NCBI RefSeq assembly: GCF_000316195.1
Contig: NZ_JH994111.1
Coordinates: forward strand, 1,268,532 to 1,332,531
Reading direction: 5' to 3'
Source of the DNA: Brachyspira hampsonii 30446
GTDB taxonomy: Bacteria > Spirochaetota > Brachyspiria > Brachyspirales > Brachyspiraceae
Length of the DNA stretch: 64,000 nucleotides
Below, piece by piece: positions 1-8,972 of this stretch. The notes below the pieces were generated by a model. The model saw only the letters and a list, made by a program, of their open reading frames with translations, made no database searches and was not told the origin of the DNA. The position numbers and the translations under genes are program-made. Each line of letters starts with the position of its first letter. The stretch's first letter is position 1.

Positions 1-414
1 AATGTTCATTTAGGTGAAAATGCATACATTGGAGATAATGTTCTTTTATCATGTTTGGAAAATCAGAGACTTATATTAGATGATAATGTTAAAATATATT
101 CAGGCAATCAGATTAAGGGTAATGTATATATTGGAAAGAATACCACATTGGAGAGAGGGGTTAATGTTACAGGAAGCGATAATCACCCTGTGAATATAGG
201 CTCTAATGTTCTTATTAAAGGTGTTAGTTATCTTTACGGTTCTATTGTTGATGATAATGCATATATAGAACATTGTATATTCTATTATTCTCATATAAAA
301 GCATTACTTGACGATAAAGGAAATGTTATAAAATGCAGATTTATAAGACCTAAAGAAGAAGGAATTGAAGCTGTAAGTAAAATAGAAGATGTTAAAAAAT
401 CTAAAAAGAAATAG
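1..414 (+). CDS. C-terminal part of a left-handed beta-helix (hexapeptide-repeat) protein, 5' truncated
   Basis: The frame is open from the first base of the window, so the gene starts upstream; the internal TTG at 55 is not needed as a start. The visible 137 residues show repeated hexapeptide-like turns (GENAYIGDNV, GNVYIGKNT, VNIGSNVLIKG, IVDDNAYIEH), the pattern of left-handed parallel beta-helix domains found in acyl- and nucleotidyl-transferases. The tail is lysine-rich. An ADP-glucose or sugar-nucleotide pyrophosphorylase-like C-terminus would fit, but the catalytic part is outside the window, so the function is open. The 3' end overlaps the next gene by 26 bases, which suggests translational coupling. 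Confidence 0.7.
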   Translation, partial: NVHLGENAYIGDNVLLSCLENQRLILDDNVKIYSGNQIKGNVYIGKNTTLERGVNVTGSDNHPVNIGSNVLIKGVSYLYGSIVDDNAYIEHCIFYYSHIKALLDDKGNVIKCRFIRPKEEGIEAVSKIEDVKKSKKK

Positions 415-1522
415 TGCATTTATTGTATTAATTATTTTTATAATATTATTTACAAGTTTAAATGCACAATATCAAAAAGAAATAAAAAAAGATGCTCCTC
501 CTCTTACAGAGCATTATGTAAGAATGAGCGGTTTTGAATCTTTATATACTTGGTCTGTAGCATCTTTAAGGGAAGAACCTTATATCAGCGAATTATTTAT
601 AGATGGACATAACAATGTGCATTTTGCATATTATGATAATATTCTAAATACAGCGGTATATGTTACAGGAAAAGACGGTAATTTTACAAGAACTATATTA
701 GATAATAATAGAGAACTTGGTAATTTTATAAGTATAGCATTAAACAATAGAAATGTACATGTATCATATAATAAAGCAAATAAAATATTATATGCTAATA
801 ATAATTCCGGCACTTTCAATAATTATACTATGGATATAAGACAAAATAGAAAGATCAATGATTTAAAACTAGTCATGTCGGCATTCAATTATCCTACATT
901 ATTTTTTGTAGATAATAGAGGTATATTATCTGTATCTAGGTTTTATAGAGATAATTTCTTTTCGGATTTTATTTATACTAACAAAATAGTAGATAGTGTT
1001 TATCCTGTTGCTGAAAAAGACGGATATGCTCTTTATATGCATGAATATGAGACAGGTAATATATTATATGGTTCTAGGAAAACTAATACAGCTTTTCAAT
1101 TTTTTGATGATATGGCAATAGTAACTAATTCTAGTATTTATTCTGTTTCTCATGAAGAGCATAATAGATTTAATATAGTTTATCTTACAAAAGATAATCC
1201 TAATACTATTAATTATACCAGATTTTATGACGGAGTATTTACTAATGGAATAATAGTTTCTGAAGATGAAAATATAATTTCATTAGATTCCACATTGGAT
1301 TATGCTTCACAAATAATGGTTTTATACACAAAAGAGAATAGAAATAAATACTTATTTATAGATAATAGAGTGATAGATTTATCAGTTTTAGGAACAAGTA
1401 TAGGTAATATAAGATTGAAGTCAGCACAATATCCATATTTTTATATATTATATTATAATGATATATTTAATGAACTTAGAATTACAAAGATTAATATAAG
1501 TGATATTGAAAAATTAAAATAA
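389..1522 (+). CDS. Secreted protein of unknown function, possible beta-propeller
   Basis: A 377-residue protein with a clear N-terminal export signal: basic MLKNLKRN, a hydrophobic core at about residues 9-25 and a likely cleavage after LNA. The rest is polar, rich in Asn, Tyr and Asp, and shows recurring short strands of the kind HNNVHFAYYDN, NRNVHVSYNKAN and EEHNRFNIVYLTKDN, roughly 45-55 residues apart. That resembles blades of a beta-propeller or BNR-type repeats, which is an inference from pattern only. No catalytic motif is seen. It overlaps the preceding beta-helix gene by 26 bases. I do not recognise the family. Confidence 0.7.
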   Translation: MLKNLKRNSAFIVLIIFIILFTSLNAQYQKEIKKDAPPLTEHYVRMSGFESLYTWSVASLREEPYISELFIDGHNNVHFAYYDNILNTAVYVTGKDGNFTRTILDNNRELGNFISIALNNRNVHVSYNKANKILYANNNSGTFNNYTMDIRQNRKINDLKLVMSAFNYPTLFFVDNRGILSVSRFYRDNFFSDFIYTNKIVDSVYPVAEKDGYALYMHEYETGNILYGSRKTNTAFQFFDDMAIVTNSSIYSVSHEEHNRFNIVYLTKDNPNTINYTRFYDGVFTNGIIVSEDENIISLDSTLDYASQIMVLYTKENRNKYLFIDNRVIDLSVLGTSIGNIRLKSAQYPYFYILYYNDIFNELRITKINISDIEKLK

Positions 1523-1589
1523 ACCGATAATTGATTTAACATTTTTATATTATAAATGTTATAAAAATAAGTATATATTAGGATTTTTT

Positions 1590-2471
1590 ATGAGTGATGA
1601 ACAACCAAAAGTATCGTTTATAGAGAAAAACCCAAGAACATGTCCTGTATGTAATGGAGAATTTTATCATGAAATGCTTCTTACAGGCGGAGGAAGACTT
1701 ATTGCCGGCAAATTAAGGAATGACTTAAGAAGAACTTATGAAAAAAGTAAAAAATATGGTACAGTTTATCCTTTAATATATGTTGTAGTAGTATGTCCGC
1801 ATTGTTTATATGCTGCTTTTCAGGAAGATTTTAATTTAATAGATCATAAAAAAATAGATGAAGCTGCAGACACTTCAAGGCAAAGAGCTTCATATATGAA
1901 AGAATTTTTTGGAAATAGTATAGATTTTACAAAAAATAGAACACTTTTAGAAGGTGCCGCTAGTTATTTTTTAGCTTTAGACGGATATCGTTATATTGGA
2001 AAAGACAGTGCTCCTACTTTAAAAAAGGCTTTATGTTCTTTGAGATTAAGCTGGACTTTGGAAGATTTGGCAAACATATATCCTGATGAAAATTATGACA
2101 GACTTATTCCTTTCTTTCAATATAAAGCAAGCGAATTATATTCATCTGCAATAGAATGTATGCAAAATGGTAAGGAAAATTTTGAGAAAATAAAATCATT
2201 TGGTCCTGATATAGATAATAATTTCGGATATGAAGGTATGCTTTATATGGGAGCATTGCTTGGAATGGATGCTTCTAAATTTATACCAGATCCTAAAGTT
2301 AAAGCTGAAACTCTTGTACAGGCTAAGAGAAAAATAAGTAAGATATTCGGATCTGGAAAAAGCAGTAAGTCAAAACCTTCTGCTTTGCTTGAAAAAATAA
2401 AAGAGCTTCATGTCGCTATAACTGAAGAATTAAATCAAATTCATGAAGAATATGGCATAGATGTAAGTTAA
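1590..2471 (+). CDS. DUF2225 family protein
   Basis: A 293-residue cytoplasmic protein whose N-terminal third carries two CxxC pairs, CPVCNGEF near residue 18 and CPHCLYAAFQEDF near residue 69, consistent with a zinc-binding site. This spacing, together with the following helical region (a TPR-like stretch around DLANIYPDENYDRLIPFFQYKA), matches the DUF2225 family, conserved in spirochaetes and Firmicutes and of unknown function. The C-terminus is Lys/Ser-rich and ends in a short coiled segment. It lies 4 bases before the LptF/LptG-like gene, so the two are probably co-transcribed. The family call rests on motif memory, not a search. Confidence 0.75.
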   Translation: MSDEQPKVSFIEKNPRTCPVCNGEFYHEMLLTGGGRLIAGKLRNDLRRTYEKSKKYGTVYPLIYVVVVCPHCLYAAFQEDFNLIDHKKIDEAADTSRQRASYMKEFFGNSIDFTKNRTLLEGAASYFLALDGYRYIGKDSAPTLKKALCSLRLSWTLEDLANIYPDENYDRLIPFFQYKASELYSSAIECMQNGKENFEKIKSFGPDIDNNFGYEGMLYMGALLGMDASKFIPDPKVKAETLVQAKRKISKIFGSGKSSKSKPSALLEKIKELHVAITEELNQIHEEYGIDVS

Positions 2472-2475
2472 CATA

Positions 2476-3546
2476 ATGAAGAAATTAAATGCTTATTTAT
2501 TAAAAGAATTTCTATCTTTCTTTTTTGGTTCTTTGCTGCTGTTTGTCGTATTAGTTACAATAGCTGAATTAAGCGGTAAATTATCACATTATGTTCAGCA
2601 CCCAGAGTTATTAAGATATATTATTATGTATCATGTACTAAGGATTCCTCATAATATATATTATATATTTCCAGTGGCATTAATGTTTTCATCTACTTAT
2701 GTACTTGGTACTTTTGTAAAAAATAAAGAAATGCTTGCTATTGAAAATTCTGGAATAAGTTTATTTAAATTTTCTATGCCTGTATTTGTTATTGTAATAG
2801 GTCTATGTCTATTTTTAGTATTTTTTTGGCAGTTTGTAGCAGCTCCATCAAACAAAAAAGCTTTTATAGCAAATGATACTATAAATGGTTATGGACAAGC
2901 AACTAAAAGCGGTCCTTGGGAACTTTTCGGCGGAAATAATTATTTATATTTTATAGAAACTTATTTTTATAATGAACAATATATGAAAAATACTATTGTA
3001 ATAAAATTGAATGATGACGGAGGCATTAGATTTAGAATATCAAGTCCTCATATACAATGGAATAATGGAGATAGAAAATGGTATGTTTTGGATGGTATAT
3101 TAACCACATTCAGTGAAAATAAAGAAATAAAAGTAGAAAAAATAAATAATTATCCTTTAGAAGTTTTAGAAAGACCGGAACATTTTTATGGAAGACCTCT
3201 TTTAGATTCTATGAGTTTAACTGAAGAAGCTCGTATTATAAAATTACAAAAAGAAATTAATATGAATACTTCCAGATTAGAAACAGATTTGCATTATAGA
3301 ATATCATATTGTTTTTCAGGCTTTATTATTGTTTTACTTGCTTCATTATTTTCTAAGTTTTCTACTCAAAGTGTACTAGTTATAAGTTTGGTAATGGTTA
3401 TAATTGTTGCTTTAATGTATTATTCAATACTTATGGTATTTAGATCTATGGGGGAAGCTGGAAATATGAATCCTTTTATTGCAGCTTGGATGCCTAATAT
3501 CATATTTGCTGTACTTTGTATATTGGCATTTAAGAAATTCCACTAA
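2476..3546 (+). CDS. LptF/LptG (YjgP/YjgQ) family permease
   Basis: A 356-residue inner-membrane protein with the LptF/LptG layout: three N-terminal membrane segments (about residues 12-33, 55-80, 98-122), a periplasmic beta-rich domain (about 125-270) and three C-terminal segments ending in IIFAVLCILAFKKFH. LptF and LptG form the permease part of the LptBFGC ABC transporter that extracts lipopolysaccharide or lipooligosaccharide from the inner membrane. The N-terminal MKKLNAYLLKEFL is typical of the family. The sequence alone does not decide between LptF and LptG, and the partner gene is not in this window. It starts 4 bases after the DUF2225 gene. Confidence 0.85.
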   Translation: MKKLNAYLLKEFLSFFFGSLLLFVVLVTIAELSGKLSHYVQHPELLRYIIMYHVLRIPHNIYYIFPVALMFSSTYVLGTFVKNKEMLAIENSGISLFKFSMPVFVIVIGLCLFLVFFWQFVAAPSNKKAFIANDTINGYGQATKSGPWELFGGNNYLYFIETYFYNEQYMKNTIVIKLNDDGGIRFRISSPHIQWNNGDRKWYVLDGILTTFSENKEIKVEKINNYPLEVLERPEHFYGRPLLDSMSLTEEARIIKLQKEINMNTSRLETDLHYRISYCFSGFIIVLLASLFSKFSTQSVLVISLVMVIIVALMYYSILMVFRSMGEAGNMNPFIAAWMPNIIFAVLCILAFKKFH

Positions 3547-3566
3547 TTCTATATTTCATTAAAAAA

Positions 3567-4007
3567 TTAATTTAATTCTTTTTCCATAATTAAAGCATTA
3601 AATTTATTATCATAATATTTTTTTCTCAAAGCTATTTTTTTAAAACCATTTTTTATATAGAAGTTTTTAGCTATTATATTATTTTCATGTAAATCTAGTT
3701 TGATACTATTTACATTATTCGTCTTTGCATCATCAAATAGATATGATAATAATTTGCTGCCATATCCTTTATTATTTGGATAAACTGCTATAAATATTAT
3801 ATCTATTTCTGGTGCAAGCAAAAAATAAATTAAAAAACCTTTTATTTCATTATTATTTTTTATAATTATAACATTATGATATTTATCTTCTATATACTGT
3901 TTTAAATTATTTTCTGATAAGTTTATATATTCACTTTTTGAAGATATAAGGAGAATTGAATTAATTATATTATTATCAATATCATTTACAATTTCTATAT
4001 TTTCCAT
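3567..4007 (-). CDS. GNAT family N-acetyltransferase
   Basis: A 146-residue single-domain protein with the GNAT fold pattern: a strand IIFIAVYPNNKGYGSKLL, matching motif A where the pyrophosphate of acetyl-CoA binds (V-x-P-x-x-x-G-x-G), followed by LDLHENNIIAKNFYIKNGFKKI, the usual motif B with N-x-x-A-x-x-F-Y-x-x-x-G-F. It would transfer an acetyl group from acetyl-CoA; by analogy with RimI-like members the acceptor may be a protein N-terminus or a small amine, but the sequence does not say which. It is transcribed after proS, with a terminator-like hairpin between them, and converges on the LptF-type gene. Confidence 0.8.
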   Translation of the reverse strand: MENIEIVNDIDNNIINSILLISSKSEYINLSENNLKQYIEDKYHNVIIIKNNNEIKGFLIYFLLAPEIDIIFIAVYPNNKGYGSKLLSYLFDDAKTNNVNSIKLDLHENNIIAKNFYIKNGFKKIALRKKYYDNKFNALIMEKELN

Positions 4008-4011
4008 ATTA

Positions 4012-4060
4012 ATAAAAAAAATAATGAATAAGAAAGTTTATAATAACTTCCCTATTCATT
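4012..4060 (-). terminator. Rho-independent terminator after proS
   Basis: On the minus strand an 8-bp stem (AATGAATA/TATTCATT, outer arms at 4023-4030 and 4053-4060), a 3x3 internal loop and a further 5-bp stem (AAGTT/AACTT) are followed by a T-rich run (plus-strand A run at 4012-4020). It sits between the proS stop and the acetyltransferase start. Confidence 0.7.
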
Positions 4061-4079
4061 TATTCATAATTGAATTTCA

Positions 4080-5816
4080 TTATAATTTACTGTTTATCTC
4101 ATTGAATAATTCTTGTTTTTTTGTTTTTACATATTCAATTATTTCATCAACTTTAACTTCAATACTTTCTTGTGATTTTCTAAGTTTGAATTCAACTACA
4201 CCTCTTTGAAGTGATTTTTTACCAACTATTATTCTCATAGGAATACCTATTAAATCGCAGTCATTAAGTTTAACTCCTAGTCTTTCTTTTCTGTCATCAA
4301 ACATAGTTTCTATTTTAATATCATTAAGAGCATTATAAATTTCTTCTGCTTTTTTGAATGATTCTTCTCCCTCTTTATCTATAGCAACAACTATAGCCTC
4401 ATAAGGAGCAACACTTATAGGAAATATTATCCCCTTATCATCATAATTTTGTTCAATAACAGAAGCCAAAGCCCTATTGACACCTATTCCGTAACATCCC
4501 ATTATAGGAGTAATTTCTTTATTGTTTTCATCTAATACCTTAAAATTAAAGGCTTCAGTATATTTATCGCCTAGTTTAAAAATATGTCCTAATTCTAATC
4601 CTTTTTTCTGATATAAAGTCTCTCCGCACTCAGGACATTTATCACCCTCTTTTGCAGTTCTAAAATCACCCCATACATCAATATTAAAATCTCTTTGTAT
4701 ATTAACATTTTTTATATGAGTATCATCTTTATTACCTCCGACTATTGCATCAGATACTGATTTTATAGAATAGTCGGCAAATATTCTTATTTTCTTTTTT
4801 AATCCTATAGGAGAAGCAAAACCAACTCTAGCTCCTGTAACTTCTTTTACAGTATCTTCATCAGCAAGTTCTATATCAAGTCCCCCTAATGCATTAGAAA
4901 GTTTAGTTTCATTTATTTCTAAATCTCCTCTAATGGCAACTAGTATAATTTCTCCTTCTTCTGTTTTATAAATTATACTTTTTATAAAATTTTTTGAAGA
5001 AGTATTAAAAAACTTTTCCAAGTCATTTATAGTTTTTATATCTGGAGTATTTACTTCCTCTAATGGTTTATCAGTATAAAATTTAACTTTTTCATCTTCT
5101 TTTACATTAGCTTTTTCAACATTAGCCCTGTATCCGCATTTAGAACAGAAAATTATAGTTTCCTCACCTACTTCACTTAATACCATAAACTCTTCGCTTC
5201 CTTCTCCTCCCATAGCTCCGCTGTCTGCTTTTACACTTACTGTATCAAGTCCCATTCTTTTAAAAATTTTTGTGTATGCTTTGCTCATATCATTATAGGT
5301 TTTATCCAGACTTTCTTTAGTTATATGAAATGAATAAGCATCTTTCATTATAAACTCTTTAGATCTTATAACTCCGAATCTTGGTCTTATCTCATCTCTG
5401 AATTTTGTATGTATTTGATATAAAGTTAAAGGTAAATCCTTGTATGATTGTATTTCATTCTGTGCTGTTATAGTGAAAGCCTCTTCATGTGTAGGTCCCA
5501 TAGCCATGTCAGCATTATTTCTATCTTTTAATCTGAATAATTCTTTTTTAAATCTTTCCCATCTTCCAGAAGGTGTTAATAATTCTTTAGAAACTAGTAT
5601 CGGCATTATGCATTCATTAGAGCCTATAGCATCCATTTCTTCCCGTATTATATTAGATATCTTATTTAATACTCTCACTCCCAAAGGAAGATATGAATAA
5701 AGACCATTTGATATTTTTCTTGCAAGTGCTGCCCTTAACATTAATTTGTTTGAAGCTATTATTGCATCACTTGGTGCTTCTTTTAATGTAGGCATAAATA
5801 GTTTCGATAAACGCAT
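4080..5816 (-). CDS. proS: Prolyl-tRNA synthetase
   Basis: A 578-residue class II aminoacyl-tRNA synthetase that charges tRNA-Pro. The N-terminus MRLSKLFMPTLKEAPSDA is typical of bacterial-type ProRS. Motif 2 is seen in the region FRDEIRPRFGVIRSKEF, and motif 3 around GCYGIGVNRALASVIEQ. Between them (about residues 230-380) lies the INS/YbaK-like editing domain, including TGARVGFASPIGL and FADYSIKSVSDAIVGGN. The anticodon-binding domain is at the C-terminus (VAPYEAIVVAIDKEGEESF onward). The length is normal for the bacterial form. It is the distal partner of dxr on the same strand, 113 bases away. Confidence 0.95.
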   Translation of the reverse strand: MRLSKLFMPTLKEAPSDAIIASNKLMLRAALARKISNGLYSYLPLGVRVLNKISNIIREEMDAIGSNECIMPILVSKELLTPSGRWERFKKELFRLKDRNNADMAMGPTHEEAFTITAQNEIQSYKDLPLTLYQIHTKFRDEIRPRFGVIRSKEFIMKDAYSFHITKESLDKTYNDMSKAYTKIFKRMGLDTVSVKADSGAMGGEGSEEFMVLSEVGEETIIFCSKCGYRANVEKANVKEDEKVKFYTDKPLEEVNTPDIKTINDLEKFFNTSSKNFIKSIIYKTEEGEIILVAIRGDLEINETKLSNALGGLDIELADEDTVKEVTGARVGFASPIGLKKKIRIFADYSIKSVSDAIVGGNKDDTHIKNVNIQRDFNIDVWGDFRTAKEGDKCPECGETLYQKKGLELGHIFKLGDKYTEAFNFKVLDENNKEITPIMGCYGIGVNRALASVIEQNYDDKGIIFPISVAPYEAIVVAIDKEGEESFKKAEEIYNALNDIKIETMFDDRKERLGVKLNDCDLIGIPMRIIVGKKSLQRGVVEFKLRKSQESIEVKVDEIIEYVKTKKQELFNEINSKL

Positions 5817-5929
5817 AATATTTCCTTAAATAATTTTTTGATAATCATATATTATAAGATTAAAATTATCAACTATATAATAACTTAATAATATCATATA
5901 GTTATAAATATTGTACTTTCTAATAATTC

Positions 5930-7084
5930 TTATTTTGAAATAGAGTTAATCATCCAAGCCGTTTCTTTTCTTATTTCACTGTCCATATTTATAATATTAT
6001 CTATTGTTGCTGGAACATTTATTTTTATTTCGCATACCTTTGATACTATATTAAATATATCAGTAAAACGAATTTTCTTTTGCAAAAATGAATATACACA
6101 TACTTCATTAGCAGCATTTAAAACGCAAGGATAAAGTCCTCCTTTCTTTCCGCATTCATAAGCTAGTCTAAGCATTACAAATTTATCAAAGTCCATTTTA
6201 TAAAAATTTATTTCTGAATGTTCATATAATCTTAATTTTTCAAAAGGAGTATTTCTAATTTCAGGATAAGTTAATGCATGCTGTATCGGAAGACGCATAT
6301 CATTTTTACCAATTTGAGCATAAATTTCCCCGTCATTCATTTCTATCATAGAATGTATTAAACTTTGCGGGTGAATAATGGTTTCTATTTTATCATAATC
6401 CAAATTAAATAAATGATGTGCCTCTATCACTTCAAAGCCCTTATTTATCATAGTGGCACTGTCTATAGTTATTTTACTTCCCATAGCCCAAGTGGGGTGT
6501 TTTAAAGCCATTTCAACTGTTACATTTTTTAACTCTTCTTTTGGAGTTCTAAAGAAAGGACCGCCTGATGCTGTTATTATAACTTTTGAAAGAGATTCCT
6601 TAGGAAAATGCCTTAACATTTGAAATATTGCAGAATGCTCGCTGTCTATTGGTATTAATTTTGCATTATGCTCTTTCAATAATTGGTTTATTATATCTCC
6701 GCCTACAACTAATGTTTCTTTATTGGCTAATGCGATTGTTTTACCTTTTTTTATAGCCTCCACTGTAGGTAGAAATCCTGCATATCCGGTTAGAGCATTA
6801 ACTAATATATCAAAATCAGTATGCTTTACAAAATCAGCAATAGTTCCTTCATGAATATTTATATTTTTTGCTAAGTCATAATCTTTAAAAATATTTTCTG
6901 CATTCTTATCAGCTATATTTACAGTTTTAGGCTTAAACTCTTCGCATAATGTTCTCAATATATCTATTTTACTGTTTGCAGACATTCCTACTATTTCAAA
7001 GTCATTATTAAACTCCCTCACAACTGAGCAAGTATTAGTACCAATAGAACCTGTGGCTCCTAACAAAAGAATTCTTTTTTTCAT
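5930..7084 (-). CDS. dxr: 1-deoxy-D-xylulose 5-phosphate reductoisomerase
   Basis: Converts DXP to 2-C-methyl-D-erythritol 4-phosphate with NADPH, the committed step of the MEP isoprenoid pathway. Motifs: NADPH-binding GATGSIG at residues 9-15, ANKETLVVGGD, the metal-binding PIDSEHSAIFQ, SGGPFFRTP, and HPTWAMGSKITIDSATMINK. The length of 384 residues is normal. The reading frame also allows a TTG start seven codons upstream at 7105, but the ATG at 7084 opens directly on MKKRILLLGATGSIG, matching family N-termini, so I chose it. It shares the strand with proS. Confidence 0.95.
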   Translation of the reverse strand: MKKRILLLGATGSIGTNTCSVVREFNNDFEIVGMSANSKIDILRTLCEEFKPKTVNIADKNAENIFKDYDLAKNINIHEGTIADFVKHTDFDILVNALTGYAGFLPTVEAIKKGKTIALANKETLVVGGDIINQLLKEHNAKLIPIDSEHSAIFQMLRHFPKESLSKVIITASGGPFFRTPKEELKNVTVEMALKHPTWAMGSKITIDSATMINKGFEVIEAHHLFNLDYDKIETIIHPQSLIHSMIEMNDGEIYAQIGKNDMRLPIQHALTYPEIRNTPFEKLRLYEHSEINFYKMDFDKFVMLRLAYECGKKGGLYPCVLNAANEVCVYSFLQKKIRFTDIFNIVSKVCEIKINVPATIDNIINMDSEIRKETAWMINSISK

Positions 7085-7236
7085 ATTACTTCTAAATGCT
7101 CCCAAATATTTTTTTAATTAAAATATAATATATCAAAATCATAAATTAATAAATAGATATAAATTAAAAATATTGTTTTATGTATTTTTTTTAATAGCCG
7201 ATAATATTTCGGAATAAGCATAACTAAACATAACTA

Positions 7237-7264
7237 TTGAAATTTATCGTTATTTATATATAAT
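7237..7264 (+). promoter_or_regulatory. Putative sigma-70 promoter of the GldG-like gene
   Basis: TTGAAA at 7237-7242 and TATAAT at 7259-7264 with a 16-base spacer, 49 bases before the start codon at 7313, in the divergent gap with dxr. Confidence 0.5.
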
Positions 7265-7312
7265 ACTTATTCAAATTAATTTAAAATTTTAAAAATAACG
7301 GATTTTTACTAA

Positions 7313-8941
7313 ATGTCAAATAAGAAATTTAATTTAAAAATAGCTACATTAGCTTCATGGGTATTATTATTTTTTGCTTGGATTTTCTTTTATGCAGTAA
7401 CTCAAAGACCTACTACAGTTTTTTGGATTGTACTTGCAATATCTGCTGTTATAACAATTATTACATTAATAGTAGATAGAAAACAAATAGTATCTTTTTT
7501 GAAGATGCGGTTTGTACATAAAGCTTTTTTCGGTATATTATCATTAATAATAATTCTTGCTATACTTGTAGGTCTATACATCATAAGTATAAATTTCCCT
7601 ATAAGATTTGACTTGACACAAAATAAATCATATACAGTATCTCAGCAGACTACTGATGTATTATCTAGAATAGACAGTCCTCTTTCTATAGTTGTACTTA
7701 GAGCACCTAGTACTGATCCTACATCAGCAGATTGGAGAGCTGATTTATTATTAGAGCAATATAAAAGAATAAATAAACATATATCCGTAGAATATATTAA
7801 CCCTATAGAAAAACCTTCTGCTAAAAGTAAATATCAAATGACTCAGGTTGGAGAAATAGTATTTACTTACGGACAAGGTAAACAAGTTAGGGTATATAGA
7901 AAAGATTTAACAACTCAGTCTAAAGTAACTTCAGATCCTCTATTTGTAGGAGAAGAAAAATTTACTCAGGCAATATATACTTTACTTGATACAGAATCTT
8001 ATACAGTATACTTCACAGTAGGGCATGGAGAAAGACAAATACAAGACAGAGGCGGAGAAGGTTTGTCTTATGTAAAAACTTATTTAGAAAATGAAAATTA
8101 TAAAGTAAAAGAATTGAATATTATACTTGAAAATATTCCTACAGATGCATCATTAATAGTAATAGCGGCACCGGTTGAAACATTCAGTGATTTTGAAATA
8201 GATAAATTAAATAATTATGTAAAAACAGGAGGAAAACTTCTTGTTTTATATGACAGCTTTATGGATAGAAGTAAATTTAATTGCAATTTGGGTACTTTCT
8301 TATCTGATTGGGGATTTAAAACTAAAAATGATTATATAATAGATACTGCTTCAAGTGTTGTTATACCTGTTAATATAGTACCTCAATATACTTCACACCC
8401 TATTACTCAAACATTAAAAGAAGGAAATGTATTTGCATGCTTAGTTGTTGCAAGAAGCATATTAAGCGGAGAAAATAAATATAACGGCAGCTTTGAAGAT
8501 ATAATTACAACTACACCTCAGGGATATGGAAAAGAAGAAGCTACTTTTGATTTATCAAGAGCAAGATTCAATCCTAGAACGGATATACAAGGTCCTGTGC
8601 CTTTGGCTATAAGCGGTACTTATGAAATAGAGGGCAGAAAAGAACCGGCAAGAATAGTTGTTTTCGGTGATGCTACATTTGCTTTGAATGCATATATTAA
8701 TCCGGAACAAGGTCAGTCTGTGGACATAGCATTTGCTGGAAATAAAGATTTATTTATGAATACTGTTGCATATCTTTTGGAAGCCAGACAGAAAATTACT
8801 ATAAGACCAAAAGAAGCAAGCATAAAAAATCTTACTCTTACTACTACTCAAACTAATTTTATAAGATATGTTGCTCAAATAGGTTTGCCTTGCTTATTTG
8901 GTATATTAGGCATATTAATATGGTTCCTAAGAAGAAGATAA
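7313..8941 (+). CDS. GldG-like ABC-transporter auxiliary protein
   Basis: A 542-residue membrane protein with two or three N-terminal hydrophobic segments (about residues 10-30, 33-50, 66-90), a large extracytoplasmic domain and a C-terminal segment ending in FGILGILIWFLRRR. After the third segment comes NFPIRFDLTQNKSYTVSQQT, the hallmark of the GldG / ABC_transp_aux family (established for that family), followed by YTVYFTVGHGERQIQD and a GATase-like region (SLIVIAAPVETFSDFEIDKL, GGKLLVLYDSF). GldG works with an ATPase (GldA) and a permease (GldF) in Bacteroidetes; neither partner is adjacent here. The role in spirochaetes is unknown. The flippase-like gene follows 31 bases later. Confidence 0.8.
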   Translation: MSNKKFNLKIATLASWVLLFFAWIFFYAVTQRPTTVFWIVLAISAVITIITLIVDRKQIVSFLKMRFVHKAFFGILSLIIILAILVGLYIISINFPIRFDLTQNKSYTVSQQTTDVLSRIDSPLSIVVLRAPSTDPTSADWRADLLLEQYKRINKHISVEYINPIEKPSAKSKYQMTQVGEIVFTYGQGKQVRVYRKDLTTQSKVTSDPLFVGEEKFTQAIYTLLDTESYTVYFTVGHGERQIQDRGGEGLSYVKTYLENENYKVKELNIILENIPTDASLIVIAAPVETFSDFEIDKLNNYVKTGGKLLVLYDSFMDRSKFNCNLGTFLSDWGFKTKNDYIIDTASSVVIPVNIVPQYTSHPITQTLKEGNVFACLVVARSILSGENKYNGSFEDIITTTPQGYGKEEATFDLSRARFNPRTDIQGPVPLAISGTYEIEGRKEPARIVVFGDATFALNAYINPEQGQSVDIAFAGNKDLFMNTVAYLLEARQKITIRPKEASIKNLTLTTTQTNFIRYVAQIGLPCLFGILGILIWFLRRR

Positions 8942-8972
8942 AAAAATTATATACAATGAAAGTTAATATAAT